This document shows, in pieces, positions 1 to 9,364 of a stretch of 64,000 bases of DNA (the stretch's first letter is position 1; every line of letters starts with the position of its first letter). Origin of the DNA: Pectinatus haikarae (lineage in GTDB: Bacteria > Bacillota > Negativicutes > Selenomonadales > Selenomonadaceae); contig NZ_WIQM01000004.1 of assembly GCF_015732185.1 (NCBI RefSeq), positions 186,001 through 250,000 on the forward strand, given 5' to 3'. The notes under the pieces were generated by a model. It was not told where the DNA came from. It saw only the letters and a list, made by a program, of their open reading frames with translations, and made no database searches. Position numbers and translations under genes: made by a program.

Positions 1-11
1 GGAGGGTTATT

Positions 12-1115
12 ATGAGCAGGATTGCTGAAATGACTCGTGAAAGCTGGATCATGGATACATTTCCCGAGTGGGGCACATGGCTGGTCGAAGACATTGAAAG
101 TTATGAAGTGCCCAGGGATCAGGTGGCGATGTGGTGGCTGGGATGTACCGGTACCTGGTTTAAGACACCGGGAGGAACAAATGTTACGGTGGATCTATGG
201 TGCGGCAACGGTAAACGAACACATGGCAGCGGCAGAATGAAGAGTGGTCATCAGATGGCCAATATGTGCGGCTGCCGCAATATGCAGCCGAATCTTCGCA
301 ACATTCCATTTGTTATTGACCCGTTTGCGTTTAAACGAGTGGATGCTGTACTGGCCACACATTATCACCAGGACCATATGTCGGCAGAGTGGGCCGCTCA
401 TGTCTTAAAGAGCGGGATGACGACTATTGACGAATACGGCAAAGAAATTCCGGTGCCGTTTATCGGTCCGCGAAAGTCTGTGGACACTTGGATAAAATGG
501 GGAGTCCCGGAAGAACGCTGCAGGGTCGTGAAACCCGGAGATATGGTCAAGATTAAAGATATAGAAATTGTTTGTCTGGACAGTTTTGACCGCACCTGTA
601 TTGTGACAACGGATTCCACAGGGGCGGATAGGGAAGAATTGGCCGGCAAATGTCCCGATGATATGGATGAGAAGGCAGTCAATTATCTGTTAAAAACACC
701 AGGGGGCAATATATATCACTCCGGTGATTCTCATTTTTCAATTTATTTTGCCAAGCATGGCAAGGATTACGATGTGGATGTGGCATTTGGTTCTTTTGGT
801 GAAAATCCGGTCGGCATGCAGGATAAAATGTCCTCGGTGGATATTCTGCGTATGGCTGAAAATCTAAAGTGCAAGGTTGTCATTCCTATACATTGGGATG
901 TTTGGACAAATTTTCAGGCAGATTGCGATGAAATAAAACTATTGTATGATTTTAAAAAAGAACGCAATGAATACAAATTCCATCCTTTCTTCTGGCAGGT
1001 TGGCGGCCGTTACGTTTATCCTATGGATAAGGATAAAATTTATTATCATCATCGCCGCGGATTCGAAGATTGTTTTGAACATCCGCAGAATATACCGTTT
1101 CGTTCATGTTTATAA
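12..1115 (+). CDS. ulaG: L-ascorbate-6-phosphate lactonase
   Basis: Opens the ring of L-ascorbate-6-phosphate to give 3-keto-L-gulonate-6-phosphate, the first cytoplasmic step after PTS uptake. The 367-residue protein is close to the usual UlaG length and carries the metallo-beta-lactamase-fold metal site HYHQDH at residues 117-122, plus later metal-ligand candidates in HSGDSHFS and IPIHWDV. The ATG at 12 has a GGAGG directly upstream (1-5), so the gene is complete although it sits at the window edge. It leads a run of ula genes on the same strand; the decarboxylase gene ulaD is not seen and may lie upstream of the window. Confidence 0.93.
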   Translation: MSRIAEMTRESWIMDTFPEWGTWLVEDIESYEVPRDQVAMWWLGCTGTWFKTPGGTNVTVDLWCGNGKRTHGSGRMKSGHQMANMCGCRNMQPNLRNIPFVIDPFAFKRVDAVLATHYHQDHMSAEWAAHVLKSGMTTIDEYGKEIPVPFIGPRKSVDTWIKWGVPEERCRVVKPGDMVKIKDIEIVCLDSFDRTCIVTTDSTGADREELAGKCPDDMDEKAVNYLLKTPGGNIYHSGDSHFSIYFAKHGKDYDVDVAFGSFGENPVGMQDKMSSVDILRMAENLKCKVVIPIHWDVWTNFQADCDEIKLLYDFKKERNEYKFHPFFWQVGGRYVYPMDKDKIYYHHRRGFEDCFEHPQNIPFRSCL

Positions 1116-1134
1116 TTGGAGGAGAGATGAAGTC

Positions 1135-1569
1135 ATGTTTAGAGAGCTTGTAGCGAAGAAGCATTATTCTTTTCATGAAAGTTTTTCTGATTGGCGTGAT
1201 GCTGTTCGTGCCGCCTGCCGGCCTTTGCTGGATGACGGCACTATTGAAGCAGAATATCCGGAAGCGATCATTGCGAAAGTAGAAGAACTTGGTCCTTATA
1301 TCGTTATTGCTCCGGATATTTGCATACCGCATGCTCAGGAAGGTGTCGGGGTAAACGATACGGCAGTATGTTTTATGAAGACTGAAGAAGCTGTCAGCTT
1401 TGGTGCGGACGGAGAACATGCTGCGCGCTTGTTTTTTGTTTTGGCATCTACGGACAATACCAAACATCTTGCCAATCTTTCCGAGCTGTCGGATGTATTA
1501 TCAGACGAAGGCTTCGTGACAAGGATACTGAGAACAAAAGGACCGGAAGACCTCAATAATCTTGAATAA
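1135..1569 (+). CDS. ulaC: PTS ascorbate-type EIIA (EIIA-2 fold)
   Basis: Cytoplasmic phosphocarrier passing phosphate from HPr to EIIB of the ascorbate PTS. It is a 144-residue mannitol/fructose-class EIIA with the phosphorylated histidine most likely H66, in CIPHAQ. The start is the ATG at 1135, 10 bases after GGAGG at 1118-1122. A longer in-frame reading from 946 lies inside ulaG and has no ribosome site. The gene follows ulaG by 19 bases, in one operon. Confidence 0.9.
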   Translation: MFRELVAKKHYSFHESFSDWRDAVRAACRPLLDDGTIEAEYPEAIIAKVEELGPYIVIAPDICIPHAQEGVGVNDTAVCFMKTEEAVSFGADGEHAARLFFVLASTDNTKHLANLSELSDVLSDEGFVTRILRTKGPEDLNNLE

Positions 1570-1615
1570 ATATTTGCTGAAATAAGATTCTGGATAGTTT
1601 AATGGGGGACAGAGA

Positions 1616-3103
1616 ATGATAATATTACTTACGATCTGGGAATTCTTTCAGAATAATGTTCTGACAAAACCACAGTTTTTTATCGGCTTTATAGTTTTCA
1701 TAGGATATGCTTTATTACGCAAACCGGTATATGAATGTTTGGCCGGATTTATTAAAGCAGTTGTCGGTTATATGATCTTAAATGTTGCGTCAGGCGGTCT
1801 GGTCGGAAATTTTCGTCCGGTGCTTGCCGGCTTAAAAGATCGTTTCCATCTGTCTGCGGCAGTTATCGACCCATATTTTGGCCAGGCCGCCGCGCAAATG
1901 TCGGTTGAGCATGTTGGACGTTCTTTTTCGTTGATGATGATAGTTTTGCTTATTGCGTTTACTATGAATATTCTCTTGGTATTATTCCGCAGATACACAA
2001 AAATTCGCACATTGTTTATAACAGGACATGTTATGGTTCAGCAATCATCCACAGCCCTCTGGCTTGTTTTATTTTGCTTCCCGAAGCTTCAGGATCCGGG
2101 GGTCGTAATTATGCTGGGTATACTTTTGGGCACTTACTGGGCGGTTGCTTCAAATCTCACGGTCGAACCGGTTGCGAAATTAACTGACGGCGGGGGATTT
2201 GCTACAGGCCATCAACAAATGTTCGGTATCTTTCTTGTTTCCAAATTGGCAAAAAAAATTGGTAATCCGAAAAACTCTCTGGATAATCTCAAATTGCCCG
2301 GTTTTTTATCCATCTTTAATGAAAACGTTGTTGCCACAGGAATACTGATGTTTATTTTCTTCGGTATTATTATCAGTATTCTGGGGCCGGAGCTTATGCA
2401 TACTATTGATAAGGAATTTGTCAAAAATCAGAATTTTGGTTTTTATATTTTGGAGAAATCTTTAAATTTTGCAGTTTATCTTACTATTCTGCAGCTCGGT
2501 GTTCGCATGTTTGTTTCGGAACTCACAAATTCTTTTCAGGGAATTTCAGAAAAGATTCTGCCTGGTTCGGTGCCAGCAGTTGATTGTGCGGCGGTATTTG
2601 GTTTTGGCAATCCAAACGCTGTGACATTCGGTTTTCTTTTTGGAGCGTTTGGTCAGTTCCTGGCGATTATCGGTCTGGTGATATTTCAAAGTCCTATTCT
2701 TATCATCAGTGGTTTTGTCCCGTTGTTTTTTGATAATGCAACTTTTGCCGTTTTTGCAAATCGTCTCGGCGGAATACGTGCGGCAGCTATTATTCCCTTT
2801 TTCAGCGGTATTATCCAAGTATTAGGCGGAGGCTTTGCCGCTTATTACTTTACTACCGGTAATTTTGGCGGCTGGCACGGCAATTTTGATTGGGATACTC
2901 TTTGGCCGATTATCGGTGTCATTATGAATAATTTTCAATATGCAGGTGTTGTGGTAGTAGTAGTTTGTCTGCTGGCTGTTCCGCAGATCATTTATAGGCG
3001 CAATAAAGACACATATTTTTTGATTGCTGAAGATTATGAGAAATATAAGGAAGTCGAAGCCAAGAAACAGGGAGTTACGGCAGACGAAGTTGTGATTGAG
3101 TGA
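1616..3103 (+). CDS. ulaA: PTS ascorbate transporter EIIC
   Basis: Membrane channel of the L-ascorbate PTS (SgaT/UlaA family). The 495-residue protein has many hydrophobic segments starting near residue 20 and a charged C-terminal tail. Internal sequence such as the LGTYWAVASNLTVEPV region and the GFGNPNAVTFGF region fits the family. GGGGGA at 1604-1609 precedes the ATG. It lies between EIIA and EIIB genes, which supports the substrate assignment. Vitamin C is the known substrate of close family members; a related sugar acid cannot be excluded. Confidence 0.93.
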   Translation: MIILLTIWEFFQNNVLTKPQFFIGFIVFIGYALLRKPVYECLAGFIKAVVGYMILNVASGGLVGNFRPVLAGLKDRFHLSAAVIDPYFGQAAAQMSVEHVGRSFSLMMIVLLIAFTMNILLVLFRRYTKIRTLFITGHVMVQQSSTALWLVLFCFPKLQDPGVVIMLGILLGTYWAVASNLTVEPVAKLTDGGGFATGHQQMFGIFLVSKLAKKIGNPKNSLDNLKLPGFLSIFNENVVATGILMFIFFGIIISILGPELMHTIDKEFVKNQNFGFYILEKSLNFAVYLTILQLGVRMFVSELTNSFQGISEKILPGSVPAVDCAAVFGFGNPNAVTFGFLFGAFGQFLAIIGLVIFQSPILIISGFVPLFFDNATFAVFANRLGGIRAAAIIPFFSGIIQVLGGGFAAYYFTTGNFGGWHGNFDWDTLWPIIGVIMNNFQYAGVVVVVVCLLAVPQIIYRRNKDTYFLIAEDYEKYKEVEAKKQGVTADEVVIE

Positions 3104-3189
3104 TTTATTGGAAAAGCCTTTACAAAATGGGAAATCAGCTGTGAGACAGAAATATTTCACAAATTGATATTGAAGGGGAGAATGTTGCT

Positions 3190-3471
3190 ATGTTAAAAGT
3201 TATTGCGGCATGCGGAAGCGGAATGGGATCTTCGCAGATCATTAAAATGAAGCTGCAGAAAGTATTTAAGAAGCTCAATATAGAAGCTGATATTTATCAT
3301 ACGAATGTTGGTGACGCAAAATCTCAAGCCAATAACTATGATGTTGTTTTTTGTTCTGAATCATTGGTCGGCAATTTTAACGGGACAAAATCCAAAGTCA
3401 TCGGTCTTAAGAATTTGCTGTCGGAAACAGAAATGACAGCAAAAATTCAGGCGGCAGGCTTGAATCAATAA
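3190..3471 (+). CDS. ulaB: PTS ascorbate EIIB
   Basis: 93-residue cytoplasmic EIIB that phosphorylates ascorbate during import. The phosphocysteine is C8 in the P-loop-like ACGSGMGSS near the N-terminus, as in the lactose/ascorbate EIIB fold. A ribosome site GGGGAG lies just upstream. It completes the C-A-B transporter set. An intrinsic terminator follows within about 10 bases, before ulaE. Confidence 0.93.
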   Translation: MLKVIAACGSGMGSSQIIKMKLQKVFKKLNIEADIYHTNVGDAKSQANNYDVVFCSESLVGNFNGTKSKVIGLKNLLSETEMTAKIQAAGLNQ

Positions 3472-3482
3472 TCAGTGTTTGA

Positions 3483-3522
3483 GGCAAGACTGCTGCAAAA
3501 TGCAGCAGCCTTGCCCTTTTTT
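3483..3522 (+). terminator. Intra-operon intrinsic terminator between ulaB and ulaE
   Basis: GGCAAG then ACTGCTGCA, a four-base loop, and TGCAGCAG then CTTGCC form a strong stem followed by six T. It sits between the transporter genes and the catabolic genes, so it probably lowers expression of ulaE-X-ulaF relative to the PTS genes rather than ending the operon. Confidence 0.85.
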
Positions 3523-3553
3523 AACATTCTTTGAGTCTTTAAGGGGAAAAGTC

Positions 3554-4396
3554 ATGAAAAAAGCATACTTATTAGGTCTTTATGAGAAATCCATGCCGGA
3601 AATGTTAACATGGGCAGAAAAGCTTCAAGCTGCTAAAAATTCCGGTTTTGATTATGTGGAAATGAGTATCGATGAAACTGAGGCAAAGTTATCCCGGCTG
3701 GATATGACGGACGGAGAATTGGATAAGATCCATGCGGCAATGCGGGCTACGGATTTATCTTTTAAGTCGATCTGCCTCAGCGGTCATCGTAAATATCCTC
3801 TGGGCTGTCCGAACAAACAAAAACAAACACGCGGTCTTGAGATAATGAAAAAAGCAATCCGTCTTGCGGCTGATTTGGGAGCACGGACGATTCAGCTGGC
3901 AGGATACGATGTTTATTATGAAAAAGAAAGTGAACAGACAAAAGCGGATTTTCTCAAAAATTTAAACATTGCCGCAGACATGGCAGCCGCGGAGGGGGTT
4001 CAGCTTGGCTTTGAAACGATGGAAACAGAATTTATGGACACAGTGGAAAAAGCAATGCGCTATGTGAATGATGTGAATTCACCATATCTTGGAGTCTATC
4101 CAGATGCCGGGAATATTACGAATGCCGCACTGCTTTATGGCGGTGATGTAGAATGTGATCTTGAATCCGGACGCGGGCACATTGTGGCAGTGCATCTCAA
4201 GGAAACCCTGCCGGGCAAATACAGAGAAATACCTTTTGGCACAGGACATGTAAATTTTAAGAAAATCATCGATAAAACATGGTCTCTTGGTGTGCGCCGC
4301 TATGTGGCGGAATTTTGGTATAAAGAGGGAGACGACTGGCGAAGAGAGTTGACGAAGGCTGGTAAATTCATCAGAGAATATCTGGACAAAGAATAA
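3554..4396 (+). CDS. ulaE: L-xylulose-5-phosphate 3-epimerase
   Basis: Converts L-xylulose-5-phosphate to L-ribulose-5-phosphate. The protein is 280 residues, matching E. coli UlaE (about 284), and has a TIM-barrel of the xylose-isomerase-like superfamily with acidic and histidine metal ligands suggested by GFETME, YPDAGN, HLKET and EFWY. The start is the ATG at 3554 with GGGGAA at 3543-3548; an upstream in-frame reading would begin inside the terminator and is rejected. Confidence 0.9.
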   Translation: MKKAYLLGLYEKSMPEMLTWAEKLQAAKNSGFDYVEMSIDETEAKLSRLDMTDGELDKIHAAMRATDLSFKSICLSGHRKYPLGCPNKQKQTRGLEIMKKAIRLAADLGARTIQLAGYDVYYEKESEQTKADFLKNLNIAADMAAAEGVQLGFETMETEFMDTVEKAMRYVNDVNSPYLGVYPDAGNITNAALLYGGDVECDLESGRGHIVAVHLKETLPGKYREIPFGTGHVNFKKIIDKTWSLGVRRYVAEFWYKEGDDWRRELTKAGKFIREYLDKE

Positions 4397-4410
4397 AGAA
4401 GGTGTGCATT

Positions 4411-5460
4411 ATGTTGAAAATTAGTAAGAAAATTGTGGGTAAATTAGAAAAATGTTATTCTCTTGCCATGCTGAAATATCAGGGGAAAGAACATTTTTTA
4501 TGTGCGGCGGAAAAAGTGGACGACTGCTATCTTGTCAGTCTTGATGGGACTATCGAAGAAACGGTATGGGAAGGGCCCGGCGGTGTTATGACTATGGTAC
4601 AGGTTCCCGGGACGGACGGACAGTTTTTGGCGACTCATAAATTTTATTCGCCAAATGATTCTAAAGAAGCTTCGATCGTCATTGTTACGCCAAAAGGAAA
4701 AAATGACTGGGAAGTACGTACGCTTTGCGATCTTCCGTTTGTTCATCGTTTTGATATTCTTCGGTCAGAAGGTAAAAATTATATTATTGCCTGTGCACTG
4801 AAAGCCGATCATGAATACAAAGATGATTGGCGGTTCCCCGGCAAAGTATTTGCAGCCGAACTGCCGGAGGATTTGTCCTCTTTTAATTCCGGTCATCAGC
4901 TGGTCCTTACAGTGCTGAAAGAAAATATGCTGAAGAATCATGGTTACTACAGACATCAGGAGCAGGACGGCAGTACGAGCGGCATTGTTTCCTGTGACAA
5001 TGGGGTATATCAGTTTTTTCCGCCTAAACAAGACGGCTGCGAGTGGAATATAAAAATGCTGACGGCAGACGCAGCCAGCGACGGACTTCTTTTGGATATC
5101 AACGATGACGGAGTGGAAGAACTTTGTACGATCGCACCGTTTCACGGTGACACTGTCAGAATTTATCAGAAAAAAGCCGGAAAGTATACAGCAGAATATA
5201 TTTATCCCGAAAAATTGGATTTCCTTCATGCCGTCTTCGGCGGAAAAATATGCGGTAAGCAAACATGGATCATCGGCAATCGTGAGGGCAGGCGCTTATT
5301 GCTGGCACTCACTTATGAAAACGGCAGCTATCAGGCGCAGGAAATAGACCGCGGCAAAGGGGCGGCAAATGTGCTTCATTACACATATGGAGGCAAAGAT
5401 ATTCTCATTGCTGCCAATCGTGAAATAAATGAGATCGTTCAATACGAGCTGACTGATTAA
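4411..5460 (+). CDS. Cytoplasmic FG-GAP/VCBS-like beta-propeller protein in the ula operon
   Basis: I do not recognise a characterised family. The 349-residue protein has no signal peptide and repeats short strands typical of a beta-propeller. One clear FG-GAP/EF-hand-like calcium loop is seen, DINDDGVEEL near residue 230. The ATG at 4411 has AAGAAGG at 4396-4402; a GTG at 4402 is too close to that site. It lies 14 bases after ulaE and 18 before ulaF, so it is co-expressed with ascorbate catabolism. Role unknown: a lactonase-like propeller or an enzyme scaffold are guesses. Confidence 0.75.
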   Translation: MLKISKKIVGKLEKCYSLAMLKYQGKEHFLCAAEKVDDCYLVSLDGTIEETVWEGPGGVMTMVQVPGTDGQFLATHKFYSPNDSKEASIVIVTPKGKNDWEVRTLCDLPFVHRFDILRSEGKNYIIACALKADHEYKDDWRFPGKVFAAELPEDLSSFNSGHQLVLTVLKENMLKNHGYYRHQEQDGSTSGIVSCDNGVYQFFPPKQDGCEWNIKMLTADAASDGLLLDINDDGVEELCTIAPFHGDTVRIYQKKAGKYTAEYIYPEKLDFLHAVFGGKICGKQTWIIGNREGRRLLLALTYENGSYQAQEIDRGKGAANVLHYTYGGKDILIAANREINEIVQYELTD

Positions 5461-5478
5461 AAGAAGGAGAGATATAAC

Positions 5479-6186
5479 ATGCTGGAAGAACTTAAAAGAA
5501 AAGTTTATGAAGCGAATATGCTGCTGCCAAAATATAACTTAATAACTTTTACATGGGGCAATGTTTCCGGGATAGACAGAAAGAACGGACTTTTTGTCAT
5601 TAAACCATCGGGAGTCGATTATGAGGTTATGAAGCCTGCGGATATGGTAGTAGTAGATTTAAAAGGCCATAAAGTGGAAGGAAAGCTAAATCCATCTTCA
5701 GATACAGAAACTCATCGCGTTTTTTATAATGAATTTCCCAATATAGGCGGAGTGGTGCATACCCATTCTCGCTGGGCAACAACGTTTGCTCAGGCCGGAC
5801 AAGGTGTTCGCGCATATGGTACGACGCAGGCAGATTATTTCTACGGAGAAATTCCCTGCACCAGAGATATGACAGCAGAAGAAATTCGGGAAGCGTATGA
5901 ATATAATACAGGTATAGTCGCAGTGGAGCAATTTAGAGAACGCGGCATCAGTCCTGATGATATTCCGGCTGTTCTGGTAAAAAACCATGGACCGTTTTCC
6001 TGGGGAAGAGATGCATTCAATGCAGTACATAATGCCGTGATATTAGAAGAGGTAGCCATGATGGCCTTTCACACACAGATGCTCACAGGAACTCATGATG
6101 ATATGCAGCAAGTATTGTTGGACAAGCATTTTCTGCGCAAGCATGGTCCGGATGCATACTATGGCCAGAGAAAAAAATGCGAATAA
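5479..6186 (+). CDS. ulaF: L-ribulose-5-phosphate 4-epimerase
   Basis: Class II aldolase-fold zinc enzyme that converts L-ribulose-5-phosphate to D-xylulose-5-phosphate, feeding the pentose phosphate pathway. 235 residues, near the usual 228-231. The metal site is visible as VVHTHSRWA (about residue 95) and the later histidine region [20 protein letters not shown] precedes the ATG. Paralogues AraD and SgbE do the same chemistry; the operon context favours UlaF. Confidence 0.92.
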   Translation: MLEELKRKVYEANMLLPKYNLITFTWGNVSGIDRKNGLFVIKPSGVDYEVMKPADMVVVDLKGHKVEGKLNPSSDTETHRVFYNEFPNIGGVVHTHSRWATTFAQAGQGVRAYGTTQADYFYGEIPCTRDMTAEEIREAYEYNTGIVAVEQFRERGISPDDIPAVLVKNHGPFSWGRDAFNAVHNAVILEEVAMMAFHTQMLTGTHDDMQQVLLDKHFLRKHGPDAYYGQRKKCE

Positions 6187-6394
6187 ATTAAAGGTATCAA
6201 TGCCTGTATTGATGAAAAGTATATATAATTACAGATTTTTAATACGGATGCGGTATGAGTGCCGAAAATCTCCGGTACTGATGCTCAGTAATGAATATAT
6301 GCTTCAAAAGAGAGCTGATATGAGGTGAAATTTGAATCTGCGCACCGTATTATGGTAATATGATAAGACTGATAAATTTTTTTTCGGAAAAGAG

Positions 6395-8431
6395 ATGAGT
6401 GTCTTGGAATTTGCATCACGATCTGTGAAAACCAAACTGCTTATGGCTATTTTACCGGTGATAATTATAGGCTTGATAGTATTGTCGACTATAGCGTATA
6501 AGTACATGGAAAACGTTTTACAGGAAGAGTTGGTGGATAATGCCGCCAAAAGGGCAGTGGACATCAGCCAAAATATAGATGCGTGGCTTGACGCGCGTCT
6601 GCTGGAAACAGAATTGACGGCATCAAATCCTGTTTCGCGGAATATTGCGGCTGATCCGGGAGCTGCCAGACAAAACAATTTATATCGTCTGCAGCTTTTG
6701 CAGAAGAAATATTCTGATGTATACGATAGTGTGAGCTGGGGGTATTTTGACGGTTCCGGTGTGCTGTGGGGACAAACTTCAAACGGCGCAAAGGAACTAT
6801 ATAATCAGGATAAAGCATGGTATAAAGAAACTATGAGCGGAAATAAGGATTCTTTCATGTCTTCTCCTGTAATATCTCAGGCCACAGGTAAGATTATTGT
6901 CAATGCCATTTCTTTGATAAAGGATGACAGCAATAAAAATATAGGCATGGTTCTGGCCGCTATCTATGTCGATGCCGTCAGCAAAAAAATAGAGAATTTT
7001 AAGCTGGGGCAGGAAGGCTACAGTGTTCTTGTTGCTAAAGATGGTACTTATATAGTAAATCCTGATGAAAATATGATCATGAAAAAGAAAATTACCGACA
7101 GTGATAATAAAGAGATCAGTCAGCTCGGACAGAAGATGCTTGCCGGGGAGGAAGGCATCCATTATTTTACAGACGCATCGGGTGCGAAAAAAATAGTTTT
7201 TTATGAACCGATCCCGACAACCGGCTGGAGCATGGCTGCCGTAGCCGATGAAAATGAATTTTTTGCACCGGCAAGACAGGCTCTTAAAATAATGGCGGGA
7301 ATATCACTGGTGATCATTATTCTTGTTTCGGCATGCGTATTGTGGGCCATAAGAAAAATGCTCAGACCTCTTTCGCCGATGCTTGGCGAAGTGGATGCTT
7401 TGGCGCAGGGGGATTTTGGCAGACGTGAACCGCAGGTCCATACAGAAGATGAAATCGGCACTTTGGCCGAGGCTCTTTATCATATGCGTGACAAGGTGCG
7501 CAATGTACTGGTATCTGTATGTGATTCGACAGAAACTCTGGCAGCTTCCGTCGAAGAAATAAATGCCACGACCGAGCAATCTGTACAAGCCTCCAGTCAG
7601 GTGGCTGATTCTGTTACCAATATAGCAGTAAGTGCGGCAAATCAGCTGAAAACATTAAAAGATGTTGAGCAGTCGGCCGGCAATCTTTCCGATAAGATAC
7701 ATCAGATTTCAGGAAAGGCCGACGGTGCTGTCGCAAAAGGAAAAGAAGCGGAAAAGATAGTTACGGCGGGCAAGAATGAGATAGATGAGGCCGTATCAGA
7801 AATAAGGCATATTGAAGAAATAACGGAACAGTCAGCTGCCAATGTTAATTCTCTGGGAGAAAGATCAAAGGAAATCGGCAGCATAGTAGATACTATATCG
7901 GCAATTGCCGAACAAACCAATCTGCTGGCCCTGAATGCAGCTATTGAGGCGGCCCGTGCAGGAGAACAGGGGAAGGGATTCGCGGTAGTAGCAGAAGAAG
8001 TAAGAAAACTTGCGGAATCTTCTCAGGCGGCAGCCCAGCAGATAGCCGATATTGTAAAGGTTATACAGCTGGATACGGACACTGCCGTCGCCAGTATTCA
8101 GGACGGAAAAAATCAGGTCAAGATAGGCACTGAAAAAATAGTCAATACGGAAAAAACTTTTGAAAATATAGTGGGTTTCATCCAGGCCGTATCTGCGCAG
8201 ATACAGGACATATCCGGCGCGATAAGCGAAATGGACGAACACAGCAGGCTCATTGTCGAACATACACGTACTTTGGGCAGCGACAGCGAAAAAACAAGTG
8301 AGGCAGCGGAAAGTGTGTCGGCTGCTTCAGAAGAACAGTCCGCATCAATGAATGAAATTGCCAATGCCAGCAGATCTCTGGCTCAAATGGCGGAAAATTT
8401 ACAGACACAGGTTCAAAAATTTAAAGTCTGA
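6395..8431 (+). CDS. Methyl-accepting chemotaxis protein with dCache-type sensor
   Basis: 678-residue chemoreceptor. Order: TM1 at about 13-35, a periplasmic sensor of about 260 residues of double-Cache type (WYKETMSG and [12 protein letters not shown] are typical), TM2 at about 296-318, HAMP, then a long coiled signalling domain with the conserved tip [19 protein letters not shown] near residue 503. Start ATG 6395 gives a full TM1; the upstream GGAAAAGAG is a weak site. It follows ulaF by about 200 bases, so sensing a related carboxylate or sugar acid is possible but unproven. It shows the cell is probably motile. Confidence 0.92.
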   Translation: MSVLEFASRSVKTKLLMAILPVIIIGLIVLSTIAYKYMENVLQEELVDNAAKRAVDISQNIDAWLDARLLETELTASNPVSRNIAADPGAARQNNLYRLQLLQKKYSDVYDSVSWGYFDGSGVLWGQTSNGAKELYNQDKAWYKETMSGNKDSFMSSPVISQATGKIIVNAISLIKDDSNKNIGMVLAAIYVDAVSKKIENFKLGQEGYSVLVAKDGTYIVNPDENMIMKKKITDSDNKEISQLGQKMLAGEEGIHYFTDASGAKKIVFYEPIPTTGWSMAAVADENEFFAPARQALKIMAGISLVIIILVSACVLWAIRKMLRPLSPMLGEVDALAQGDFGRREPQVHTEDEIGTLAEALYHMRDKVRNVLVSVCDSTETLAASVEEINATTEQSVQASSQVADSVTNIAVSAANQLKTLKDVEQSAGNLSDKIHQISGKADGAVAKGKEAEKIVTAGKNEIDEAVSEIRHIEEITEQSAANVNSLGERSKEIGSIVDTISAIAEQTNLLALNAAIEAARAGEQGKGFAVVAEEVRKLAESSQAAAQQIADIVKVIQLDTDTAVASIQDGKNQVKIGTEKIVNTEKTFENIVGFIQAVSAQIQDISGAISEMDEHSRLIVEHTRTLGSDSEKTSEAAESVSAASEEQSASMNEIANASRSLAQMAENLQTQVQKFKV

Positions 8432-8490
8432 GTTAATTTGAAACTAAAAAGAATATGATGAAGCTGTTCTGGTACTAATCTTAGGATGGA

Positions 8491-8551
8491 GACGGAAGCA
8501 TCTGCGTTTGTCTAGAGCAAATTGCTTCCGTCGGATGGGATTTTAATCCCA
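8491..8551 (+). other. Two adjacent hairpins downstream of the chemoreceptor gene
   Basis: GACGGAAGCA at 8491-8500 pairs perfectly with TGCTTCCGTC ending at 8532 across a loop of about 21 bases. Directly after comes TGGGATTTTAATCCCA (8536-8551). Neither stem has a good T run. They could be part of an RNA leader, a processed 3' end, or remnants of an insertion-element end. I do not recognise the family. Confidence 0.5.
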
Positions 8552-8573
8552 CCATTTATTTAAAATTGGGCAT

Positions 8574-8598
8574 AAAAAAGCACCCTTAAGGGTGTTTA
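8574..8598. terminator. Bidirectional intrinsic terminator
   Basis: GCACCCTTAAGGGTG flanked by six A on one side and TTT on the other. Read on the minus strand it has a proper T run and closes the zinc-ribbon gene that ends at 8596. Confidence 0.75.
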
Positions 8599-8805
8599 CT
8601 TTGATAAAGCTTTATTGCCAAATATCATTTTAATATTTAATGATCTTATGTTACCGCATTTTCTGCATGTAAGCTTCAAATTCCTACTTGTTTTAGTGGC
8701 CAATATATAACTATTACCACAAATAGAACAGGGGTTATCATTAAATCCTTTTTTGTATAGTGCTGCTAGGATTTCTCCAGTTTCTCTATTACTTTTTTCG
8801 TACAC
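8596..8805 (-). CDS. Small zinc-ribbon protein, unknown function
   Basis: 69 residues with two CxxC pairs, CSICG and CRKCG, spaced about 20 residues apart, which is a zinc ribbon. The start is a GTG at 8803-8805 with AAAGAAAGGA about 8 bases upstream on the minus strand, and a terminator follows the stop directly, so this looks like a real monocistronic gene. Family not recognised; the N-terminal EKSNRETGEILAALY could be a helical interaction segment. Confidence 0.6.
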   Translation of the reverse strand: MYEKSNRETGEILAALYKKGFNDNPCSICGNSYILATKTSRNLKLTCRKCGNIRSLNIKMIFGNKALSK

Positions 8806-8916
8806 AATATAATTCCTTTCTTTAATATATATTGATTATAGCATAAATCAAATAGTAAATATAGTATAATGTTTTTTTTAAAATAATTATTATTGAAAAA
8901 TAAAGGAAATAAATTT

Positions 8917-9170
8917 TATATAATAAACGATAAGAAACGGTGGATAGCCTTATCCGGTTACTTGAAAGAACCATAGCTGCCAGATAAAATTTTTGGGGAT
9001 TAATTCTAATTTGATACGGGTAAATGTATTTACCAGAACAGCTTGAACATTTATTGAATTGACTTAGTGTCAACTCTATGCTACACTTAGTTTACATAAA
9101 GAGTGTTTTATTCTGAAAATAAAGATAGCGGTGTCTGTGAAAAGCCCTTTTTGTTAAAGGGCTTTTTTTT
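8917..9170 (+). ncRNA. Candidate structured RNA of unknown class with promoter and terminator
   Basis: The gene-free stretch 8822-9364 has an AT-rich promoter-like region (TTGAAA at 8893, TATATA/TATAAT around 8917-8924) and then sequence with nested complementarity: GGTGGATAGCC with TTATCC, then GGTT and AACC around ACTTGAAAG, then CTGCC. It ends in a strong terminator at 9140-9170. It could be a small RNA or a leader for the gene at 9365. I tested it by eye against common riboswitch consensuses and found no match. Confidence 0.45.
9140..9170 (+). terminator. Strong intrinsic terminator ahead of the glycan gene cluster
   Basis: AAAAGCCCTTT, short loop, AAAGGGC then eight T. It lies 195 bases before the GH130 gene and no protein gene on the plus strand precedes it, so it ends an RNA or acts as an attenuator. 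The remaining stretch 9171-9364 holds only a CGATATATCG palindrome near 9232 and the ribosome site at about 9347. Confidence 0.85.
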
Positions 9171-9364
9171 GTACAAAAAATTATTGTAAAGAAAAAAGAA
9201 TAATATAAAAAATAGGAATTATTGTTACAGGCGATATATCGATTAATGTGGAGATTAATACCCACTAAAGCGTCAAATGTAGCCGTTTAATTTTTACTTA
9301 TCCGTGACCGTTGCGAAACAGCACTGGGGGAATTTTGTTTATTTTATAGGAGAAAACACAGCTG

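Noticed and set aside
946-1569. Long version of the EIIA gene starting inside ulaG
   Set aside because: The start lies in ulaG with no ribosome site; ATG 1135 has GGAGG and gives the family length.
8822-9073. 83-residue minus-strand ORF
   Set aside because: Low-complexity isoleucine/tyrosine-rich translation of an AT-rich non-coding region, no ribosome site.
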